Of a stretch of DNA of 64,000 nt, positions 38,269-47,409 are shown one piece after another. Origin of the DNA: Nocardioides_C sp963700955 (GTDB lineage: Bacteria; Actinomycetota; Actinomycetes; Propionibacteriales; Nocardioidaceae). The notes under the pieces are model-generated. The model saw nothing but the letters and a program-made list of their open reading frames with translations. It did no database searches and was not told the origin of the DNA. A program made the position numbers and the translations under genes. Within the stretch, counting starts at the first letter, position 1, and every line of letters starts with the position of its first letter. The stretch lies in NCBI GenBank assembly GCA_963700955.1, contig CAVOZH010000011.1:717836-781835 (forward strand), given 5' to 3'.

Positions 38269-38720
38269 GACGATTTCCCCAATCTTCCCCCGTGTTTGTG
38301 CGGACCGCACTCGGTGGGCGAGTAGCCCGCGGGATGCAGCGCCCAGGTGGCTCATGCCCGCTCGTGTCGCTTCGGCCAATCAGGCCAGTGCCCGAGTGCG
38401 ACCGTCTTTGCTGGTTGCTCTTCCACCTTGTGCAGATCGATCTGGAAACCGAATGGCGAGGCTGGGTGGTATTCGTCGGGGCATGAGGACTAGCGGTCTG
38501 GCACGTCTCTGCGCGTCTGACTACGGGGCTGTGAGCCACAACACAGGGCTCAGGCTGGACTGTTCTCTGAGAGTGCCACGCGTAGGGCTCGAAGTGCGGC
38601 GCGGCTCGTGCGGGTCAGTGAGGGAGCCAGGCGTCCTCGTCGGGCGTCCGCGCCGCCCCTACCGATGCGGGGGCTCTCCTCCGCCGACGTACCGGTAGGC
38701 GAGGTAGATGAACCCGTCAG
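38269..38720. other. Gene-free stretch
   Basis: No convincing coding frame on either strand: the open frames here lack ribosome sites, start far inside neighbours or have no protein-like composition. The part next to 38268 must hold the promoter of the secreted Asn-rich protein. The rest shows no RNA gene or repeat that I can recognise. Confidence 0.6.
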
Positions 38721-38759
38721 CGACGGAGAGGCACCCCGGGCAGGGGCGCCTCTCCGTCG
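38721..38759 (-). terminator. Hairpin after the tandem ABM-like gene
   Basis: CGACGGAGAGGC (38721-38732) pairs with 38748-38759, and an inner CCCC/GGGG pairing extends the stem. It lies 43 bases past the stop of the gene at 38802-39425. Confidence 0.7.
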
Positions 38760-38801
38760 ATTCCGTCGCTCTCAGGAGCCCGACGGCAGCAGCGCCTCTC
38801 C

Positions 38802-39425
38802 TCAGGCCATCTCGGGCGCGTGGAGGTGGGCCAGCGCGAGCTCGAACTCGCGCACGTCGAGCACCTGGGCTCGGGCCTCCTTGCTGGCACCGGCTCTGAT
38901 GCTCGCCGCCTGCTTCCGGCTCGCCACGAGCGCCTCGCGGCTGTCGAAGGTCACGGTGGCGACCGACCGGCCCGAGGCGCGGTCGACCATGAGGCTGGTG
39001 CTGCAGAACCCGTCCAGGGCCTCGGCCTTCGGCAGGACGGCGAGCTTCCAGACGTCGATCGCCCGGTCCGCCTCAGCAGGGTCGACTCGCGTCCACGTGG
39101 CGCGGACACAGGCCCCCTCGCGCGCGTGGTGGTCGCGGTGCATGACGGCGATCTCCCACTCGTCGACCTCGGTGGACCCCGTGCCGAACACGGCGGCGGC
39201 CCGCTCGCGCATGGCTCCCACCTGCTGCGCACTCGCTGCCCGGGCCTCAGCCGTCTCCCAGGACGCGGTCACGATGCACATGCCGGAGTCCCGGTCGACG
39301 ATCAGCGAGGCTCCTACGAAGCCGTCGACGTCCCGGAGTGCCGGGAGGACGTCGTCGCGGAAGTAAGTGACGCCGGCGTCGATGGCTCCCGGTTGTGCGT
39401 GAAGTGTGGTGGAACGTGCGTACAC
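38802..39425 (-). CDS. Tandem dimeric alpha-beta barrel (ABM-like) protein
   Basis: A 207-aa cytoplasmic protein. Both halves have the pattern of a ferredoxin-like ABM domain: VTYFRDDVLPALRDVDGFVGASLIVDRDSGMCIVTASWET (17-57) and AIDVWKLAVLPKAEALDGFCSTSLMVDRASGRSVATVTFDS (about 122-163). The internal repeat indicates a duplication giving a pseudo-dimer. Possible monooxygenase or stress role; no active site can be assigned. GTG start after GGAGAGG. Confidence 0.65.
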   Translation of the reverse strand: MYARSTTLHAQPGAIDAGVTYFRDDVLPALRDVDGFVGASLIVDRDSGMCIVTASWETAEARAASAQQVGAMRERAAAVFGTGSTEVDEWEIAVMHRDHHAREGACVRATWTRVDPAEADRAIDVWKLAVLPKAEALDGFCSTSLMVDRASGRSVATVTFDSREALVASRKQAASIRAGASKEARAQVLDVREFELALAHLHAPEMA

Positions 39426-39550
39426 GGTCGACCCCTCTCCTAACGGGGCAGCGCCCCGGTGGCGCCGCCGGGCGCTCCTCACGCTTCCCCGCCATGCCTT
39501 CGCGAGGCAATAGTCACCCCGGGGGTGGCTAGGCCATTTCCTGACTCCGG

Positions 39551-40930
39551 TCAGCTCGTGGATGCCCCCTGCATGCTGCCGACGCGGGCGTAGGTCGCGT
39601 CGTCGGCGATGTCGGCCCGGGAGTAGTCCCTGAGCGCCGCGCAGGCGGCAAGCGTGATCAACGCGGACACGAGGATGTACGCCGAGACCGCGTAGCCGGT
39701 GCCGAAGGTGTGGATCAGCCACGTCGCGATGAGGGCGGCCGGCCCACCGGCGACGACCGAGGCAAGCTGGTAGCCGAGTCCGGCACCGCCGTACCGCAGG
39801 TTCGTCGGGAAGCTCTCGGCGATGAGCGAGGCCTGCGGGCCGTACTGCATGGCGTGCGGGATCAGGCCCAGGCAGACGGCCACGAAGACCAGCCACCCCA
39901 CGCCGCTGTCGAGCATGGCGAAGTAGACGAAGCCCCAGATGCCCATCACCGCTGCCCCGGCCATGTAGATCCTCTTGCGGCCGACGGTGTCTGACAGGTG
40001 GCCGAAGTAGGGAACCAGCACGAACTCGATCGCCGAGGCGATGAGCGTCCCGACGAGCACGAAGTTGCGGCTGTACCCGTGCTGGTCGTCCGTCAGGTAG
40101 GAGAGCACGAAGGCGGTGACGATGTAGAAGGGCATCTGCTCCGACATCCGCACCAGCGCGGAGAGCACGATCTCCTTGGGGTGCCGCTTGATGACCTCGA
40201 TCACCGGGGTCTTCTCGACCTTCTTGGAAGCGACGAGCTTGGCGAACATCGGGGTCTCGAGGATCTGCAACCGGATGTAGAGGCCGATCGCCACGAGCAC
40301 GAGGCTGAGCAGGAACGGCACGCGCCAGCCCCAAGTGACGAACCCGTCCTTGCCGGCGACCGCGTTGAACAGCGTCATCAGCCCTGTGGAGAGGATGAGG
40401 CCGATCGCCACTCCCAGCTGCGGCCAGCTGCCCATCAGGCCGCGCCGACGCTGGTCGCCCCATTCCATGGAGAGCAGGACCGACCCGCTCCACTCGCCGC
40501 CGACCGCGATGCCTTGCAGGACCCGCAGCGCCACCAGGATCGTCGGCGCCGCCACGCCCCACGTGGACTGCCCCGGCAGGATGCCGATCAGGGTCGTCGA
40601 GAGTCCCATCAGCAGCAGGGTGACGATGAGCGTGGCCTTGCGGCCGATCCGGTCACCCCAGTGACCGAAGATCGCGGCCCCGATGGGGCGTGCCGCGAAC
40701 CCGACGAAGTACGTCGCGAACGACGCCAGCAGACCGACGTAGTGCGAGGCGTTGGGGAAGAACAGCTCCGGGAAGACCAGCGCCGCCGCGGTGCCGTAGA
40801 GGAAGTAGTCGTACCACTCGATGCTGGTACCTACCGTGCTGGCGAACGCCGCCTTGCGGATCTGCCGGCCGTGCTCGGCTGTGCCCTCGACCTGTGTGGC
40901 GGCTCGGGCTTGCTCCGGGTCGAGTGTCAT
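39551..40930 (-). CDS. MFS transporter, metabolite:H+ symporter type
   Basis: A 459-aa, twelve-helix transporter with the MHS signatures GTSIEWYDYFLYGTAAAL, FGHWGDRIGRKATL and LQGIAVGGEWSGSVLLSMEW. Relatives carry small organic acids, betaines or shikimate. The ATG at 40930 fits the family start. A CRP-like site lies about 110 bases upstream, so carbon-status control is possible. Confidence 0.88.
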   Translation of the reverse strand: MTLDPEQARAATQVEGTAEHGRQIRKAAFASTVGTSIEWYDYFLYGTAAALVFPELFFPNASHYVGLLASFATYFVGFAARPIGAAIFGHWGDRIGRKATLIVTLLLMGLSTTLIGILPGQSTWGVAAPTILVALRVLQGIAVGGEWSGSVLLSMEWGDQRRRGLMGSWPQLGVAIGLILSTGLMTLFNAVAGKDGFVTWGWRVPFLLSLVLVAIGLYIRLQILETPMFAKLVASKKVEKTPVIEVIKRHPKEIVLSALVRMSEQMPFYIVTAFVLSYLTDDQHGYSRNFVLVGTLIASAIEFVLVPYFGHLSDTVGRKRIYMAGAAVMGIWGFVYFAMLDSGVGWLVFVAVCLGLIPHAMQYGPQASLIAESFPTNLRYGGAGLGYQLASVVAGGPAALIATWLIHTFGTGYAVSAYILVSALITLAACAALRDYSRADIADDATYARVGSMQGASTS

Positions 40931-41037
40931 GACCAACCACCTTTCCTCGGCGGCGGCCACCTGTTGGTCGCCGCTCTATCCGTTGTGGACACGGCGAACC
41001 CGAGGGTTCTCACTCAGACGAGCGGTTACCCGGTCGA

Positions 41038-41053
41038 TGTGATCTCAATCACC
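41038..41053. promoter_or_regulatory. CRP/GlxR-like site
   Basis: TGTGA-N6-TCACC, one base from the symmetric TGTGA-N6-TCACA of CRP-family regulators (GlxR in actinobacteria). It lies between the MFS gene start and the dehydrogenase gene stop, and would serve the MFS promoter. Confidence 0.45.
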
Positions 41054-41113
41054 TGATGTGGACGGGACTCCCGCCGAGGTCCCCCTGCCCGGGGACTCGG
41101 TCGCAGCCACGCC

Positions 41114-41971
41114 TCAGTGCTCGAGGAACGTGGCTGAGACGTCCTGGTCGCCGTGGCCGGCCGAGAGAGCGCGGGCGACGTGGTCGCGTGCCGCCTCGAA
41201 GACGGAGAGCTCGACACCCGCTTCGCGAGCCGCCGCCACGATGAGGTCGGCGTCCTTGGCCGCCCCGTCCAGGCCGAACGCCTTGGTGAAGTCTCCGGCC
41301 AGCATGGCTGAGCCCTTGAGCTGGACATAGGGCGCATCCATCGCCCCGCCCTTGACCGCCTCGAGGAACAGGTTCGGGTCGAGCCCGAGCGCCTTCGCCA
41401 GGGTCAGCGACTCCGCGATGCCCTCGACGAGGGTGAGCACCCACGCGTTGGCGACGAGCTTGAGCCGGGAGGCGTTGCCGGCTTCGCCCACCCACAGGGT
41501 GCGCCGGCCGATCGCGTCGAAGAGCGGAGCCAGCCGCTCCTGTACGTCGTCCGGCCCGGAGGCGAGTACGACGAGCGCCCCCTCCTCCGCGGGCTTGCGC
41601 GTGCCGAGCACCGGGGCGTCGACGTACACGAGCCCGAGCTCCTCGGCGAGCCGGCCCAACCGCGCGGCGCCGTCGACCCCGACGGTGGACTGCTGCACCC
41701 AGATCGCCCCGGAGGGGACGCTGCCGCGCAGCTGTTCCATCGTGTTCTCGACGCTGTCGGCGTCGAACAGCATCGTGATGACGATGTCCGCGCCGGCCAC
41801 CGCATCGGCGGGGCCGGCCGCCACGGTCGCCCCCGTCTCGGCGAGCGGCTCGGCCTTGTCAGGGGTTCGGTTCCACACCCTCAAGGGGATGCCGGCGGCC
41901 GCGATGTTGCGGGCCATGCCGGCGCCCATGGCTCCTGTGCCGAGAAGTGCGACGGTGGGTTCGCTGCTCAT
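41114..41971 (-). CDS. 3-hydroxyisobutyrate dehydrogenase-family oxidoreductase
   Basis: A 285-aa NAD(P)-dependent beta-hydroxyacid dehydrogenase. N-terminal VALLGTGAMGAGMARNIAAAG binds the cofactor, VYVDAPVLGTRKPAEEG is the substrate-binding motif, and the catalytic Lys is in NASRLKLVANAW. Natural substrates may be 3-hydroxyisobutyrate, tartronate semialdehyde or similar. Good GGAAGG ribosome site. Confidence 0.86.
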   Translation of the reverse strand: MSSEPTVALLGTGAMGAGMARNIAAAGIPLRVWNRTPDKAEPLAETGATVAAGPADAVAGADIVITMLFDADSVENTMEQLRGSVPSGAIWVQQSTVGVDGAARLGRLAEELGLVYVDAPVLGTRKPAEEGALVVLASGPDDVQERLAPLFDAIGRRTLWVGEAGNASRLKLVANAWVLTLVEGIAESLTLAKALGLDPNLFLEAVKGGAMDAPYVQLKGSAMLAGDFTKAFGLDGAAKDADLIVAAAREAGVELSVFEAARDHVARALSAGHGDQDVSATFLEH

Positions 41972-42025
41972 TGACAGTCCTTCCGCTGATGGGTCCCAGG
42001 GAGCACTCGGCCGAGAATCGCCCGA

Positions 42026-42601
42026 CTAGTGCAGGGGTTTCCGCATGACGATGCGTGTGGGGGAGCGGCGCACCACCTCGGCGAACCCCGCCTTCTCGTA
42101 CAGGCTGCGGGAGCCGAAGAACATGAAGTCGTCGTGGCTGCGCTCGGGCTTGTCGACCGGGTACGCCTCGAGCATCGGCACCCCCTGGTCGCGGGCGTAC
42201 TCGACAGCCGCCCGCAGGAGGCGGTGTTGCACCCCCTGGCCGCGGTAGGGCCTGGCCACGTAGGTGCACACCACCGACCAGACCTCCTGGTCGTCGACCG
42301 GCTTCATGATCGGCGAGCGCCTGAGCTTGGCGTAGTCCTCCCGCGGCCCCAGGCTGATCCACCCGGCCGGCTCACCGTCCACGAGGCCGACCAGGCCGGG
42401 CACGACCCCGTCGTCGACGAGGTCGCACAGCTGCTCCTTGTTCTCGACGCCCTTTGCCGCACTGACCGGCACCTTGCCGCTGCGCCGGTAGAACATGCAC
42501 CAGCAGCCGCGGACGATCGACCCTCCCGGAAGTGCGAAGAGCGCCTCGAGCTCCGACCAGGTCTCGGGCGTCAGCGGCCGCGACTCGAACTCGTAGGCCA
42601 T
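42026..42601 (-). CDS. GNAT-family acetyltransferase
   Basis: A 191-aa protein with acetyl-CoA loop VVCTYVARPYRGQGVQHRLLRAAVEYARDQG. An N-terminal GCWCMFYRR motif is known from a GNAT subgroup and may bind metal. The ATG overlaps the P450 stop (ATGA), so the two form an operon. The substrate is unknown. Confidence 0.82.
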   Translation of the reverse strand: MAYEFESRPLTPETWSELEALFALPGGSIVRGCWCMFYRRSGKVPVSAAKGVENKEQLCDLVDDGVVPGLVGLVDGEPAGWISLGPREDYAKLRRSPIMKPVDDQEVWSVVCTYVARPYRGQGVQHRLLRAAVEYARDQGVPMLEAYPVDKPERSHDDFMFFGSRSLYEKAGFAEVVRRSPTRIVMRKPLH

Positions 42602-43869
42602 CAGAGCACCGCCCCCGCGGACACGCCGGTCGCGGGCAGGCTCACCCAGCCCCGCGTGAACGGTGCCCGCAGTCGTTCTCCCGCGGAGACGTCCACGCCG
42701 ATCTCCGGCTGCCGGGTCAGGAGCTCCTCGAAGGCCACCCGAGCCTGGAGCTTCGCGAGGTGGTTGCCGATGCAGAAGTGCGGGCCGCTGGCGAAGCCCA
42801 GGTGCCGCGGCATGTCCCGTGTGACGTCGAGCCGGTCCGCCGTGGGCCCGAACTCCCTCTCGTCCCGGTTCGCCGAGGCGTACACGAGGAGCACCTTCGA
42901 CCCCTCCGGGATCTCCACCCCGTGTACGACGGTGGGGGTGGTCGTCGTACGCGCCAGCCCCTGGACCGAGCCCTCGAGCCTCAGGAACTCCATCACCGCG
43001 TTCGGCACCAGCGAGAGGTCCTCGCGCAGCCGCTCCCGCTGGCCGTGGTCGGAGTCGAGCAGCATCACGCCGTGGGAGATCAGGTTGGCCGTCGTGTCGT
43101 TTCCGCCGGCGACCATCACGAAGCAGAAGCCCAGGATGTCCCAGTCGGTCAGCTTCTCGCCGTCCACCTCGGCCGCGACGAGCGCGCTGATCATGTCGTC
43201 GGTCGGCTCCGCCCGTCGCGCCGCGATCACGTCGCCGAAGTAGCCGAACATCTCCGCGACGGCGTCCGGTGCGCTCAGCACGGAGGCGCTGTCGAAACCG
43301 CTGTCCTGCAACGTGGTCAGCGCCTTCACCCAGGGCCCGAACCGGTCACGGTCGGCCGGCGGGACGCCGAGGAGGTTCGCCAGTGCATAGGTGGGGATCG
43401 GTGCCGAGAGCTCCTGGTGCAGGTCGACGGGCGCGCCGTCCGCGGCCAGCTCCTCCATCGCGGCGATCCGCCGGCGTACGAACGCCCGCAGGTCGTCCTC
43501 AAGAGCCGCCACCCGCCGCGGCGTGAAGCCGTAGCTGATCAGCCGCCGCAGCTCGGTCTGTCGTGGCGGGTCGAGCATGACGATCGTCGGCGCGAGCCCG
43601 AGCGCCTCGATCTCGTCGGGGTAGAACGTCAGGCCCTGCGCGGACGAGAAGGTCGCCGGGTCCCGCACCGCCTGCCACACGTCCTCGAACCGCGACAGGG
43701 CGTAGAACGGCGGGTCCTCGTTCCGGTGGACCGGGTCGTGGTCACGGAGGGCCTGGTAGGTGGGGTACGGGTCCGTCAGGAACTCCTCGTCGAGGGGGTC
43801 GTACTGCACCGGCTCACGCAACGCTGGGTCCACGGGCGGCTCCTCTTCCGGCGAAACGGTCCTGAGCAT
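42601..43869 (-). CDS. Cytochrome P450
   Basis: A 422-aa soluble bacterial P450. Heme-binding motif LGFASGPHFCIGNHLAKLQ gives the thiolate Cys; the I-helix oxygen motif is VMVAGGNDTTANL; the K-helix ExxR is EFLR. Similar to actinobacterial CYPs acting on terpenes, sterols or xenobiotics. No ferredoxin gene is adjacent. The ATG follows GGGGAG, and the gene is divergent from the gene at 43956. Confidence 0.93.
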   Translation of the reverse strand: MLRTVSPEEEPPVDPALREPVQYDPLDEEFLTDPYPTYQALRDHDPVHRNEDPPFYALSRFEDVWQAVRDPATFSSAQGLTFYPDEIEALGLAPTIVMLDPPRQTELRRLISYGFTPRRVAALEDDLRAFVRRRIAAMEELAADGAPVDLHQELSAPIPTYALANLLGVPPADRDRFGPWVKALTTLQDSGFDSASVLSAPDAVAEMFGYFGDVIAARRAEPTDDMISALVAAEVDGEKLTDWDILGFCFVMVAGGNDTTANLISHGVMLLDSDHGQRERLREDLSLVPNAVMEFLRLEGSVQGLARTTTTPTVVHGVEIPEGSKVLLVYASANRDEREFGPTADRLDVTRDMPRHLGFASGPHFCIGNHLAKLQARVAFEELLTRQPEIGVDVSAGERLRAPFTRGWVSLPATGVSAGAVL

Positions 43870-43885
43870 GATCTCCCCAACTCTT

Positions 43886-43895
43886 GCACTAGTGC
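43886..43895. promoter_or_regulatory. Small palindrome between divergent genes
   Basis: GCACTAGTGC, a perfect 10-bp palindrome, lies 17 bases upstream of the P450 start and 60 bases before the gene at 43956. A repressor could bind here. No regulator gene is adjacent. Confidence 0.3.
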
Positions 43896-43955
43896 TTGCC
43901 GGGGATCAGTCGCACACTGGGAAAGGTCCCATCCCTTGGCCAGGGAGTTGGTCCC

Positions 43956-44780
43956 ATGACGAACCCGACCCGCATACCCGACTTCATGCCGACGCTGTCA
44001 CCCGGACGGCACCGCAGCGCTCGCAAGGGCGCCTGCTTCATGGAGATGGCCTCGTACCTCGCCGGCGAACGCTGGTCGGACCATCCCCGCTGCACCCACC
44101 CGCTTCTCGCCGCCATGGCGCGGGAGATCAACGACCGCCTCGGTGACAGGTCGCGTCAGGATCTGGTCCCGCTGATCCCGTCCGTCGTGGGGCTGGTCAG
44201 CGACGACCCGATGATGGACGCCTTGATCGCCCGGGAGGCGGCGCTCACCGCCCTGCCTGTCGTCTCGATGTCGCGGCAACGCGCGGTCGCGGTGGGTGTC
44301 CTCCGAAGCGAGGCCGTCCTCGCCGAGCTCGACAGGCTGTCGCCGGACCACCTGTCGCCGCGCGCGCAGCGGACGCTCACGACAGTGCCCGACGCGGAGC
44401 AGTGGGCGCGAGAGTTCATCACCGCCGCCATGAGCAGGCGCGACACGTTCATCAGCCGCGGCGCTCCGGCGGTGGTGCACCACTCGGTCGCGGGCATCTC
44501 CCAGGCCTGTGTGTCGAGCCCGGAGCAGGTCCTGGTCGGCATGCTCAGCCGGACCATCGACGGGCTCCGTCACATGACGGCGACGTCGGGCAGCCACGTC
44601 TCGAGCCGGGCGAGCGCCTCCATGATCTCTGCGGGTGCCCCCGCGAAGGAGAGGCGCAGGAACCTCCCGCCGTCGACGGTGTCGAAGTCGATGCCGGGCG
44701 CGGTGGCGACCCCCGTGTCGGCGAGCAGCCGGTGGCAGAGCGCCATGGAGTCGTCGGTCAGGTGGGACACGTCGGCGTAG
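43956..44780 (+). CDS. Conserved actinobacterial protein, 3' end overlapping an antisense gene
   Basis: 274 aa from ATG 43956. The first 205 residues look like a genuine conserved protein (SARKGACFMEMASYLAGERWSDHPRCTHPLLAAMAREIND). The remaining 70 are encoded antisense to the aminotransferase and have shadow-like composition. The protein probably ended near residue 205 in relatives and lost its stop. No function is known. Confidence 0.6.
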   Translation: MTNPTRIPDFMPTLSPGRHRSARKGACFMEMASYLAGERWSDHPRCTHPLLAAMAREINDRLGDRSRQDLVPLIPSVVGLVSDDPMMDALIAREAALTALPVVSMSRQRAVAVGVLRSEAVLAELDRLSPDHLSPRAQRTLTTVPDAEQWAREFITAAMSRRDTFISRGAPAVVHHSVAGISQACVSSPEQVLVGMLSRTIDGLRHMTATSGSHVSSRASASMISAGAPAKERRRNLPPSTVSKSMPGAVATPVSASSRWQSAMESSVRWDTSA

Positions 44781-45769
44781 ACGTAGAACGCCCCGTCCGC
44801 CGGCGCCAGCCGATCGATCCCGAGCCGCGGGAGCCCCTCGAGCAGCAGGGCACGGTTCTCCGCGTAGCGTGCGACGTGCGCGTCGACCTCGGCGTACGAC
44901 TCCGGGGTGAACGCGGCGACCGCGGCATGCTGCGCGAGAACCGGCGGGCAGATCGTGAAGTTGCCCGTGAGTACGTCGACCGCCCGACGCAGCCTCTCCG
45001 GGACCAGCATCCAGCCGAGGCGCCAGCCGGTCATCGAGAAGTACTTCGAGAACGAGTGGAAGACGACCGCCTCCCGCGAGGTCTGCCATGCGGTCGCGTG
45101 CTGCATCGGCGTGGCGTACTCGATGCCGTGGTAGATCTCGTCGCTGATCAGCTGGACGCCGTGGCCCTCGCACCAGGTCGCCAGCGCCGCGAGGTCCTCT
45201 GGCGCGAGCATCGTCCCGGTCGGGTTCGCCGGGCTGGCCACGACGAGGCCCTGGACGGGCGCGTCGAGCGCCTCGAGCATCTCCACGGTGGGCTGGAAGC
45301 GTGACTCCGGGCCGCTCGGCAGCTCCACCACGTCGCAGCCGAGCGCCGTGAGCACGTTGCGGTAGCAGGGGTAGCCGGGCCGGGCGATCGCCACCCGGTC
45401 CCCGGGCTCGAAGGCGGCGAGGAAGGCGAGGAGGAAGCCTCCCGAGGACCCTGTCGTGACGACGATGTCCTCGATCCCGACCTCGATGCCGTACACCCGC
45501 TCGTGGTGGCCGGCGATCGCCTCGCGGAGCTCGGGGATGCCGAGTGCGACGGTGTACCCGAGCACGTCGGCGTCGATCGCGCGCTTGGCTGCCTCCCGGA
45601 CCGGCCGGGGCGCCGGTGTGGACGGCTGGCCGGCGACCATGTTGACCAGGTCGCCGTGCGTCCGGGCACGTTCCGCGGCGGCGGCGAGGAGGTCCATGAC
45701 GTGGAACGGGGGCACGTTCGCCCTGCTCGCCACGGTCAGCCGCCGGCCCAGCTTCTCGGCTTGCTCCAT
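44570..45769 (-). CDS. Class I/II PLP-dependent aminotransferase
   Basis: A 399-aa fold-type I aminotransferase. The PLP lysine is in FHSFSKYFSMTGWRLGW, with NPTGTMLAPEDL and DEIYHGIEY upstream and a C-terminal arginine in GGRFLRLSFAG. The substrate amino acid cannot be fixed. The ATG at 45769 is chosen; the open frame continues to an ATG at 45862. It converges with the gene at 43956 and overlaps it by 211 bases. Confidence 0.85.
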   Translation of the reverse strand: MEQAEKLGRRLTVASRANVPPFHVMDLLAAAAERARTHGDLVNMVAGQPSTPAPRPVREAAKRAIDADVLGYTVALGIPELREAIAGHHERVYGIEVGIEDIVVTTGSSGGFLLAFLAAFEPGDRVAIARPGYPCYRNVLTALGCDVVELPSGPESRFQPTVEMLEALDAPVQGLVVASPANPTGTMLAPEDLAALATWCEGHGVQLISDEIYHGIEYATPMQHATAWQTSREAVVFHSFSKYFSMTGWRLGWMLVPERLRRAVDVLTGNFTICPPVLAQHAAVAAFTPESYAEVDAHVARYAENRALLLEGLPRLGIDRLAPADGAFYVYADVSHLTDDSMALCHRLLADTGVATAPGIDFDTVDGGRFLRLSFAGAPAEIMEALARLETWLPDVAVM

Positions 45770-45912
45770 GCCCGTCACGCTAGCCGCCGCTGCAGAATGC
45801 GCCTGAGCCGTCTCGCGAACACGCGCCGCAACGCGCTCGCCCCGGGCCCCTGTCCAGGCCATCTGGTCTGAAAGGATGAGGTCGCCCGAGCCTGTCGACG
45901 TCGGAGGTGAGC

Positions 45913-47409
45913 ATGAGCTTCGACGTGAACCAGCTCGACATGGTGCTTCTCGTCGGGGCCGTCGTGATGCTCGCCGCGATCCTCGCGGTGCGGGCCTCGG
46001 TGCGGGTCGGTCTGCCGAGCCTCCTGATCTACCTCCTCATGGGCGTCATGCTCGGCGAGCGCGGGGCGGGCATCGAGTTCGACAACGCAAGCGTCGCCCA
46101 CGCCCTCGGCTTCGCCGCACTCGTCCTGATCCTCGCTGAAGGTGGTCTCACCACCCAGTGGCAGGAGATCCGTCCCTCGATGCGCATGGGCGTCGCCCTG
46201 GCCACTCTCGGCGTCGGGGTCAGCGTCACGGTGATGGCGGTGGGCGCGCACTACCTCTTCGGTCTGGACTGGCAGCTTGCGATCCTCCTGGGCGCGGTGA
46301 CCTCACCTACCGACGCGGCGGCGGTGTTCTCGGTGCTGCGACGGGTGCCGCTGCCCCGGCGGATCACCGGCGTGCTGGAGGCGGAGTCCGGCCTCAACGA
46401 CGCGCCGACCGTGCTGCTCGTCAGCCTGGTCAGCACCGGATCCGCCCTCGACCAGGGGGTCCTCGGGTTCGTCGGCATCGTGGTCTACGAGCTGGCCGTG
46501 GGTGTCCTCGGCGGCCTCGTCGTCGGGTTCGGAGGCGCCTGGGTGATGCGGAGGATCGCGCTCCCGTCCTCCGGCCTCTACCCCATCGCGGTGCTCGCGC
46601 TGACCGTGCTCGCGTACTCCGGCACCGCGGCGATCCACGCCTCCGGGTTCGCGGCCGTCTACACCGCGGCACTCGTGCTCGGGAACTCCGAGCTCCCGCA
46701 CAGGGCGGCCACCAGGTCGTTCTCGGAGGGGGTGGCCTGGCTGGCGCAGATCGGGCTGTTCGTCATGCTCGGTCTCCTCGCCTCACCTTCCCGGATCTCG
46801 CTCGCACACATCGGCTTCGCCGTCGCCGCGGGCCTCATCCTCACGCTGGTCGCACGCCCCCTCTCGGTGGTGGCCTGTTCGTTCGTGAGCCGGATGAGCG
46901 CTCGGGAGCAGGCGTTCCTGTCCTGGGCAGGCCTGCGCGGCGCCGTACCCATCGTGCTGACCACCATCCCGCTGGCGAACAACGTCGAGCGGGCGACCGA
47001 GCTCTTCGACATCGTCTTCGTGATGGTCGTGATCTACACCGTGCTGACCGGGCCGACCCTGCCCTGGGTGGCACGGGTGCTCGGCGTCGCCGAGGCAGAC
47101 GAGCCGCGCGACCTCGACGTGGAGGCGGCTCCCCTCGAGCGGATCGCCGCGGACCTGCTCCAGGTGACGATCACGCGGCGTTCCCGCCTCCACGGCGTGG
47201 AGGTGGGCGAGCTCAGGCTGCCGACCGGGGCCTCCGTCGCGCTCATCGTGCGCGACGGGAACTCCAGGGTGCCGATGGACAGGACCGTCCTTCGACGAGG
47301 CGACGACCTGCTCGTGGTCACGCCGCGCCGGCTCCGCGAGGAGACCGAGGACAGGCTGCGCAAGGTCTCGCGGTCCGGCAGGCTCGCCCAGTGGTGGGTC
47401 GAGGAGTGA
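45913..47409 (+). CDS. K+/H+ antiporter, CPA1 type with TrkA_C
   Basis: A 498-aa NhaP2-like antiporter: about twelve helices, with GAVTSPTDAAAVFSVLR and ESGLNDAPTVLLVSL typical of CPA1, then a cytoplasmic TrkA_C domain (about 400-480) for regulatory ligand binding. Start ATG 45913 has GGAGGTGAGC before it; GTG 45907 is less likely. Confidence 0.87.
   Translation: MSFDVNQLDMVLLVGAVVMLAAILAVRASVRVGLPSLLIYLLMGVMLGERGAGIEFDNASVAHALGFAALVLILAEGGLTTQWQEIRPSMRMGVALATLGVGVSVTVMAVGAHYLFGLDWQLAILLGAVTSPTDAAAVFSVLRRVPLPRRITGVLEAESGLNDAPTVLLVSLVSTGSALDQGVLGFVGIVVYELAVGVLGGLVVGFGGAWVMRRIALPSSGLYPIAVLALTVLAYSGTAAIHASGFAAVYTAALVLGNSELPHRAATRSFSEGVAWLAQIGLFVMLGLLASPSRISLAHIGFAVAAGLILTLVARPLSVVACSFVSRMSAREQAFLSWAGLRGAVPIVLTTIPLANNVERATELFDIVFVMVVIYTVLTGPTLPWVARVLGVAEADEPRDLDVEAAPLERIAADLLQVTITRRSRLHGVEVGELRLPTGASVALIVRDGNSRVPMDRTVLRRGDDLLVVTPRRLREETEDRLRKVSRSGRLAQWWVEE

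Noticed and set aside
38608..39366. 252-codon plus-strand frame over 38.6-39.4 kb
   Set aside because: It overlaps the ABM-like gene antisense and has Ser/Arg/Ala-rich shadow composition without a ribosome site.
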